Part shown: one piece after another, positions 47,349-54,197 of the stretch
Position numbering within the stretch: the stretch's first letter is position 1
Layout of the letters: each line of letters opens with the position of its first letter
Assembly (NCBI GenBank): GCA_010094045.1
Contig: ML986726.1
Span: 73,734-127,930 of the forward strand
Direction of reading: 5' to 3'
Source of the DNA: Lojkania enalia
Lineage: Eukaryota > Ascomycota > Dothideomycetes > Pleosporales
DNA length: 54,197 nt
Translations under genes and position numbers: made by a program
The notes under the pieces: generated by a model
Seen by the model: only the letters and a program-made list of their open reading frames with translations
The model's database searches: none
What the model was told of the DNA's origin: nothing

Positions 47349-47699
47349 TTTAACTGCGAAGGAGAAGCTGCGTCGAAAAAAAAATGAAGGTAGATACTAT
47401 ACTAAAAGAGGTAAATTGTATAGAGTAACTAGTAGTAGAGCTAAGTACGCTTGCAGAAATATCAATTTAATGTGATATAGGGTGAGTTATAATCAATTTT
47501 TAATCACCCTCTAAGATTCTTATTAGTAATCGATTTATTTGGCTAATAGAAATTCCTGAGATTCGATTCTAGCTGAAATATCTTCCATTTTCAGTTGCTT
47601 AATAAACCTTTAGTATTGTTACAGCTGCAGAACTTTTGTAAGGCCGTCGGCTGGCATTAGATTCGTCGGTTGCCAACTGATTGTAAGTCTCTACTCTGC

Positions 47700-48660
47700 T
47701 ACTTCTTAACGTAGCTAGTGCTGGTGTATATCCACATAGCGAAGTTTGGTATTAAGACGCTTAGATAGCTTATTTACGATATCTACTGTTTGTTAATTAT
47801 CGCAAAGTAGTACTAGTTACGCGTTAATATAGAAGCGCAGTAAGGCGAAGGCCTTCTACTACCACTCTATTTCTAATCCAGCGACTGATAGTACTAATAA
47901 TTCTGCCTTAGTAGTCGATTTTGTAACCGTACGCTGAATTGAGGCTTTCCAATCGATCGGCATCCTAAAAAGTTAAAATATATAGCCGTAGGAACTTTAA
48001 CAAGTATTAGGATCATCGCCGAAGGCTGTATTAGATATACTATAGAATAGTAATTACTCTGCGGGGTTGATATAATTAGTATTACTACTCTAGCTGATAG
48101 TAGAGGTGTTTTATATATCATCAGCTGTTGCTGTAATTGCTAAGTACTTCGTACTAATTAGATATTACTATACCCTTAAAGCAGCGTTAATATAATAATT
48201 GCTAGAATTCTAGAGGTATTATAATAATATCGAGTGCGCTTACGCGACATTAGAGCGTATAAAAACTACGATCCAGGCTAGACAACCAATTAGTTATTAG
48301 TAGTAAGATATCCTATTAGAGGATTTCTTAGTAGTAGCTAGCAGTATATTCTCGTGTAGAGGCGTACTCGGCGCCTTCTTATTAACTGTAATATTAAATC
48401 GCGCTGCTACCTTATTAATAAATAAATCTTATAGCAGCCAGGTCTTACGCTACTATATATCGCGTACGACTCGAACTCCTAGAAACCAATTTAGATCTCC
48501 GAGGGATCGAAGTTCGTATTTATTACTTAATTACAATTCAAATTTCTGCTTAGTAGAGATATTTAATAGGTAAACTAGGATTATAATATTGTTAATATAA
48601 AAGAAGACGATTAGCTTATCGTTTATGTATAAGCAAGATATTCCTAGTACTATTTTAAGG
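47700..48660 (-). pseudogene. Copia reverse transcriptase and RNase H relic
   Basis: Minus-strand translation, interrupted by many stops, shows the C-terminal reverse transcriptase (FFYINNIII where active copies have a YVDD box, then ELRSLGDLNWFLGV) at about 48.4-48.65 kb. The RNase H part lies at about 47.7-48.05 kb (AFGDDPNT, SYGYIF, KSTTKAELL, DIVNKLSKRLNTKLRYVDI). Loss of the catalytic aspartates by transition-type changes fits RIP. This identifies the element as Ty1/copia and fixes its orientation. Confidence 0.85.
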
Positions 48661-51600
48661 CCTAATTACCTCAGAGTCCTATCCAGCTTATAATACCAAA
48701 GTTTCGGAGCATCCTTAAGGCTGTATATAGCTTTCTATAGTTGTAGATATTTCCTATACTTGTATATAAAACCTTCTAGTATATAGATATATATTAACCT
48801 GTCTAATCGGTAGTTAAGGAACGTGTTAACAACATCAAACTGATATATATTAAGTTTAAAATAAGTTGCAATCGATATTAGAAAGTAAAAGGTTCGTACG
48901 GCTAGTATAGCAGTATAGGTATCTCCCTATTAAGATTGTAGATCGCCGCGTACGACTAATCTAGCCTTAAATTTGTATAGGAAACCGTCCTCATCAAATT
49001 TATATATGAATACCTACATTACTAGGAGAATTTCAGCAGAGTTTTAGAGGATTGTTACTTTTTACCAGGTATCTATATCCTCCTGCTTCTATAACTCAGC
49101 GCGACAGGCCTTATAGAAGCTAGTACCGAAAGGGTAATTCTTTAGATCCTTATAGTACTTTAGTTCTAGCAGAAGCTAATTGCGATAATATTTTCCGATA
49201 GTACAAGTTTCCTTTATATAATTTGCCGGTATTAGCTCGCTATTAGACAGTGCTGCGAAGGTAGTAAAGTATAACTAAGGCGGCCTGCGGCTGTATAGGA
49301 ATCTACCTCCCTAGATTATATTATCCCTCAATATTTAACTACTAATTTCTTCCCTCCGCGGGGTATTATTTGTTCTTCTTAAGGGTATAGAAGTATGAGG
49401 AGGCGACAGTTACCATCCTTATAGCAAATTATCGCTAAACGCAGTATCTTTACTATCTACTAGCAGCGCTGCAGGGGCATCCTGATTCCTTAGTACTAGC
49501 GCTGGTGTTAATTCTAGCGTTAGGAGTCTCTAATTACTAGTAATATCGTCGATTTGTTCTTTAAAAACAGTATTCTCCTATTAATAGGCCTTCTTACTAA
49601 TTAAATTACCTGCTAACTCAGCAGGGATATCTTAATTAGGCAGCTGATCCTCGTAGATCGCTTCTGCGACTTTAATTATTTTATTATTACTACTATTAAT
49701 AGAGCTCTTAATATCGTTAATTTAAAAAAGAATCTTCTCTAGGGATTCTTTTAGCGGATACTCCTCCTCCTTGCTAGATATAATATCGCCAAATATAACG
49801 TCCCTAGTATTAAATACCCGTTTTAGTTTCGGAATCAGCACTCGGTATATATTTGTACTTCTATATCGCAAGAGTTTCCTGATTAGTACCTATAATACTA
49901 GTTTATCTCCTCTTAACAGAGTTTTATCTAAAATATACGCTCGCGATTCTATAACCTAAAGGTAAGTAAGAAATAGTTTATAGCTAAAAACGGCCTTATA
50001 TAGGGTTTTAAATCGAAGGCTTGTAATTAGCGTTCTATTAAGTAGGTATATTACTGTATAAGCTAATTCGTTAGCGTATTTATTAGAGATATTACTTTCT
50101 ATCGCAAGAGCGCGCGCGTGGGTTATAATTTAGTACCCTACTCGCTCTACCAGGCTATTCTACTCAGGCGTATAAGGCGCGCGAGCTTTAATCGCAATTC
50201 CTTAATCGAGTAATACTTCTATAAGTTCTAAGAAGCTTAAATCGTTATCTATACAGATATATACGATCTTTCTTTTATACTGTTGTTTAATTTTTGCTAA
50301 TAGTATTTTAAAGGCTTTTATAAGGGTGGATTTCAACCGATTATATATCGTAAATCCCTTATACTACCGGGACACCTGATTAACTACATAAAATAGGTAT
50401 CTCTCGCTATTATAGTACCTCTTATAGTCCTTCCGAAATTATATAATATTAATCGCGATTCTCTCAAATAGTTTAATAGCTAGGTAAAGCTGACTATACC
50501 AGCTAATCTACTATAATAACTTCGCTTATATACATATCTAGTAATCTTGCTATACTAGTGCTTCCTAATCGCTCAACTAGATACTCTCAGCTACCTGAGG
50601 CAGGGCTAATATTAAATCTCTACCTAAGTAGTCTAATAATTAGTATACTTCAGCTGAAGAAATAATTTATATTAGTTACTAGCGATAGAAGGGCTTTTCC
50701 TTAATTGCTACAACTATCTTATATCTAGAAAGCGAATCGAGTAGAGGCCTTTTTACTAGGTCCGCGTCTAGTAGCTAGTAGCTGTTAAACAACTCTAAAT
50801 AACAAACAATATTATGGTAATTATACTAGTAAAGGTAATCTCTGCCTGAGTTGAACTAGATACTCTATTCCCTATTTCTAATCAGGGCTATTATATTAGT
50901 TAGTAACTAAGGGACGTAAGTAACTTCTATTAGCTCGATATCCCTTAGGCCTATAGGAGAATTAATCGTAATTACAACAGTACCCTATTCTAATATAGGG
51001 TATATACTACCTCCCGCAGCGATTTTATCTTTAGAATTTACCATCCGAGTAGTCTACTAACTAAAAGTCTTAGAGTTGCATATATAGATATTAGAACCTA
51101 GATTAAGTATCCACCGATTTAGGATACTAGTATCTTCTTTCTTAGGAGTAGTACTTGCTGAAAAATTACCCCTTTAAATCACCTAGGTATTTCTCTAGAG
51201 GCTAGTAACCTTTATAGAAGTCTTACTATTAAACGAGGATTTCGACTTCTTATATTTTTCTATATTTACCTTTAGGGTATTCTTTTTCCTCTAGTTATTC
51301 CTATTTAAAATATCATCTCGGGCTTTTAGTATTTCCTAATCTAGTATCCAGTTTAGTAGCCTAATCAATTTGTTTACGTACTCGCAATTACTCTAGAAGT
51401 ACCACTTCTTATAGAAGTAGGGTAGTAGAGTACGCGATCACGAACTAGATTTTTCTTAAGACTGCTGTATAGTACTATCGGAATTTGCTTAAGGAATTAA
51501 TAGACGTTATAAAGCTGCGAACGAGCCGAGCGCCTTCTATAGATTAAAACATCTATAGTAATTAGTATATTAGTATACTAATTGTTTAATCGTAGGAATT

Positions 51601-52570
51601 AGTTGATCGATCCCACCTAGCTTATTTTTAGCGTTGATTAGTACCATATAAATTAGCGCCCACACCTCATCTTTCTTAGCAACTATTAGAAGAAAATCCT
51701 TTTCTACTCTAAAGCCCTGAACTTCTACTAAGCTAGCAGCCTTAGTACGATAGATTACCTAATTCTACTAATTTAGCTACTTCTCTACCTCTCTATCAGT
51801 TGGGTACTTAAGGAGAGCTTAATATTCCTTCTGGATTAGTTGCTCCCTCAACTTAATAGTAGGCGCTAACTTTTCCTATAAGATTCTAAGAATCTCGTAG
51901 CTAGTTATATTATTGCTAAGTATTACTTTATATTAAGGTGATGTTATTATTAGGATATTGCTATATATAGTACGGAGAGCGTTGTCGATCTTAATCCAAT
52001 CTTTCCTTTATCGGTTATACTAGTCCCTTGCCTAGTTCCAATCTATTGTTTATATCAAGGTTATCTCCTTATATATAACTCTGCTAGAGGGGTATCTTTC
52101 TATTTCCCCTTCTAGATTTATCTTCGGGGTCCGGAACTCACCTATATTAGAGAGGGAAGGTTCTAGCCTATAGATTTTAACCTCTTTAGGAGGTACGCTT
52201 GGATCTAAATATTCTTATACCCTTAGCCTGCTAGCTGTTAGTTTATACTACTTGAGCTAATCCTCCTAATCGCTAGAGGTACTAAGTATTTTCTTCTCAG
52301 ATATAGTTATAGAGGAGTATGCAACCGTTATAATACCAGAAATATACTGGGATATATTAATACTGGAGAATAAAATAGCCTTAAACGCGATACAGCGTGT
52401 TAATAGGCTTATAAAGTACAGAATTTACACGTAATTCTGATAGCTGAGTACCTAAAAAAATCGTTGGTAAATAATAAAGATGATGATATCGCGATATTAC
52501 GATACTAAACAAAAAAGGTGCGATATCGATTGCGATATATATATAAAAAGGTTGAGTTGCAGTTATTTTA

Positions 52571-52592
52571 GTGCGGTAACCAGGCTCATAAC
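52571..52592 (-). other. Primer-binding site of the copia element (probable)
   Basis: Read on the minus strand, the bases immediately inside the 5' LTR are GTTATGAGCC followed by TGGTTACC. TTATGAGCC is complementary to the anticodon-loop region of initiator tRNA-Met (CTCATAA), the half-tRNA priming used by Drosophila copia and many fungal copia elements. The tRNA identity is an inference from that complementarity. Confidence 0.55.
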
Positions 52593-52796
52593 TGTGGTAA
52601 GAGGCGAATCTTGTCTCAGGGAGGGAGATGAGGAGCTGAACTACTTGATTGAAGATAGCCAGCGGGCCATATTTATGTACATGAAAAAGGGGTATATTAG
52701 CTAATATCCAGCGTGATATCCGGCGTGATATCAACCGTAATATCGTATATCAATATCTGATACAGCTCAGCAGACTAGCCGAAAATTCCTATAACA
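52593..52796 (-). repeat. Copia LTR, 5' LTR in element orientation
   Basis: 204 bp beginning TGTGGTAAGA and ending ATAACA on the plus strand. Compared with the left LTR, 11 of the 12 mismatches are the mutated (A or T) state here. Confidence 0.92.
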
Positions 52797-52801
52797 ATAG
52801 T
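52797..52801 (+). repeat. Target-site duplication ATAGT (right)
   Basis: Identical to the five bases at 47128-47132 and directly adjacent to the right LTR. Confidence 0.9.
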
Positions 52802-54197
52802 AGTATTATCTAATTATTTTATCTATAGTTAAAGTAGTACTATAGATATTATTCTACTATTTAGTTTATTTATTCTATCTATCTATCTATTTATAGGTAA
52901 AATACTATAAATATCTTATATTTAATTTCTAGTAAGTTTATAATTATTTTCTATAGTATCTTATATTATATAACAATCTATTTTAGAAAGATATTCGTAA
53001 TCTATTCTACTAATAATACTTTATTACCGGGAATAAAGTAGGTATATTTTATAAGTCTATCTATAATTATTATAATAGAGTTATATATTTCTCTTTTAGA
53101 ATAGTCTTTTAACTTTAGTAGCTTAATAATAAAGTCTATAGTAATTTCTATTTATAGTCTAGTTAGTATTTTTAGATTTTATAATAGTCTATAAGATATA
53201 TATCTATTAGATTTATTCTATTAGTAGTTTATATATTCTTATAATATATTCTTTACCTATTCTTTTACTTTAGAAAAGTAGAATTTTCTAAGGATTTATT
53301 CTAGTATTTTCTCTATTCTTTAGTATCTATAGGTAGAGGCTTTATAGAATTACCTAATAAATTCTTTTCTAATCTTAGCTAGTATATAGATCCGGTTATA
53401 GATATATAGTAGTCTATCTATCTATTCTAGTTTTTATTCTTAGAATTCTTTAGGTATTCTATCTATTACTAATCTAATTAGAGTTATCTAACTTACTTCT
53501 TTAATAATAGTTGTTACTACGAGTCGTAGGTAATTATATACTATACTTCTATCTTATTATTTTCTTAGTAGCGTAGCTATAGCTCCTTTCTCTTACTTAT
53601 ATTCTAGTAGTCTACTTAATATATCTACTCTTTAGTTTTATTTTCTACTAATATAAACGATCTTAAAGTTAAACGTAGCTAGTTCTTATAACTATCTAAC
53701 CTATCTAGGGGTAAGAGTTTTAGTAGTAAGGAAGATAGTAAGATTCTTATAATTGTAATAGACTTTAGTTTACTATTTTACTCCTTATAGGTATATACGC
53801 TATTCTTTAAAATATACTATAATAGCTAGAAGTTCTTAATTATATATATTATAATTTATCTCTACTAGTATAAGTTTTTATAAATAATATACTACTAGAT
53901 ATTATTTTCTATTATAGATTTATATAAGGATTCTAGCTATTTTTATTCCTAATATATCGGTTTCTATAAAAGTCTTCTTTTCTAGGTTATAGAGTTTCGG
54001 TACTAGTTATAACAGCACAGGTAAGATAATAGGTCCAAATACAGTATAAATCTACTTAGAGGTATATAGGAGTATATAAGGGTTTAAGGATCTAAGAATT
54101 CTATTAATACCTATAGGTCTTATATAAAAGGATATAGAAGAACTATTAAGCTACTTAGGAGGGAGTATATAATTATATACGGAAGGAAAAAGGGGCG
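52802..54197 (-). mobile_element. Ty3/gypsy retrotransposon relic, truncated by the window end
   Basis: Minus-strand translation with many stops shows, from right to left, an RNase H region near 53.6-54.0 kb (VEINYNIYN, ELLAIIVYFKE, YYNKNLT-like, TTKTLTPR, LATFNFKIVYISRK). It then shows the integrase core near 53.03-53.16 kb (ITIDFIIKLLKLKD, then IIDRLIKYTYFIPG). RNase H followed by integrase is the gypsy order. The sequence is saturated with TpA and nonfunctional. No LTR of its own is recognisable in the window. The copia element was inserted at its left margin. Confidence 0.8.

Larger units (their letters stand above)
47133..52796 (-). mobile_element. Ty1/copia LTR retrotransposon, RIP-inactivated
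   Basis: A 5664-bp element flanked by ATAGT target duplications, with 204-bp terminal repeats. It reads on the minus strand. The primer-binding site lies inside the right LTR, coding relics run right to left (reverse transcriptase near 48.3-48.7 kb, RNase H near 47.7-48.1 kb), and a polypurine tract abuts the left LTR. The reverse-transcriptase-before-RNase-H order close to the 3' LTR, with integrase space upstream, is the copia order. The interior is riddled with stops from C-to-T and G-to-A changes, so it is dead. The LTRs are much less mutated than the interior (12 differences in 204). Confidence 0.9.

Noticed and set aside
1..54197. CRISPR arrays, bacterial operators or riboswitches
   Set aside because: The window is eukaryotic; the only regular arrays are the promoter microsatellite and the LTR 12-bp repeat, neither with CRISPR-like spacing.

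Overview
The window reads as nuclear DNA of a filamentous ascomycete (Pezizomycotina). The genes carry short GT..AG introns of about 44-91 nt. They include fungal-type fused enzymes (a bifunctional tryptophan synthase and an iterative non-reducing polyketide synthase). Both ends are extremely AT- and TpA-rich and contain wrecked LTR retrotransposons whose copies differ only by C/T and G/A transitions, the signature of repeat-induced point mutation (RIP). No species can be named from sequence alone.

Layout. 1-2230: RIP-saturated repeat DNA. 2436-3209: macro-domain protein. 4694-6250: dead MFS sugar transporter. 6503-8691: intact PTR2-type oligopeptide transporter. 9966-12280: wrecked genes, including a clear HET-domain (heterokaryon incompatibility) pseudogene. 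13230-33130: a biosynthetic gene cluster. 34175-35634: zinc-ribbon protein gene interrupted by a stop. 36177-38564: bifunctional tryptophan synthase. 39372-42189: SPX-domain phosphate transporter (PHO91-like). 43543-44340: a small hypothetical ORF and a broken fragment. 45231-54197: a second RIP-saturated compartment with a complete-ended Ty1/copia element (47133-52796, 204-bp LTRs, target duplication ATAGT) and a Ty3/gypsy relic running off the end.

The cluster has five genes: a cytochrome P450 (-), a secreted-type GMC oxidoreductase (+), an MFS monocarboxylate-type transporter (-), an NRPS-like A-T-R carboxylate reductase (-), and a non-reducing PKS (+). The reductase and the PKS are divergently transcribed from a shared 1.6-kb intergenic region. 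The PKS is best modelled as one 2103-residue protein, SAT-KS-MAT-PT-ACP-alpha/beta hydrolase. A 53-nt intron removes an apparent stop and joins the PKS to the hydrolase exactly in frame. It shares motifs with the methylating clade of non-reducing PKSs, but I see no room for a C-methyltransferase between ACP and hydrolase. The simplest pathway reading is that the PKS makes and hydrolytically releases an aromatic acid, the A-T-R enzyme reduces it to an aldehyde, the P450 and GMC flavoenzyme oxidise it further, and the MFS protein exports the product or an intermediate. The product itself cannot be read from the sequence.

Translations and splice junctions were worked out by eye. Exon boundaries given keep phase and yield continuous family-like proteins, but none has been checked against transcripts or databases.
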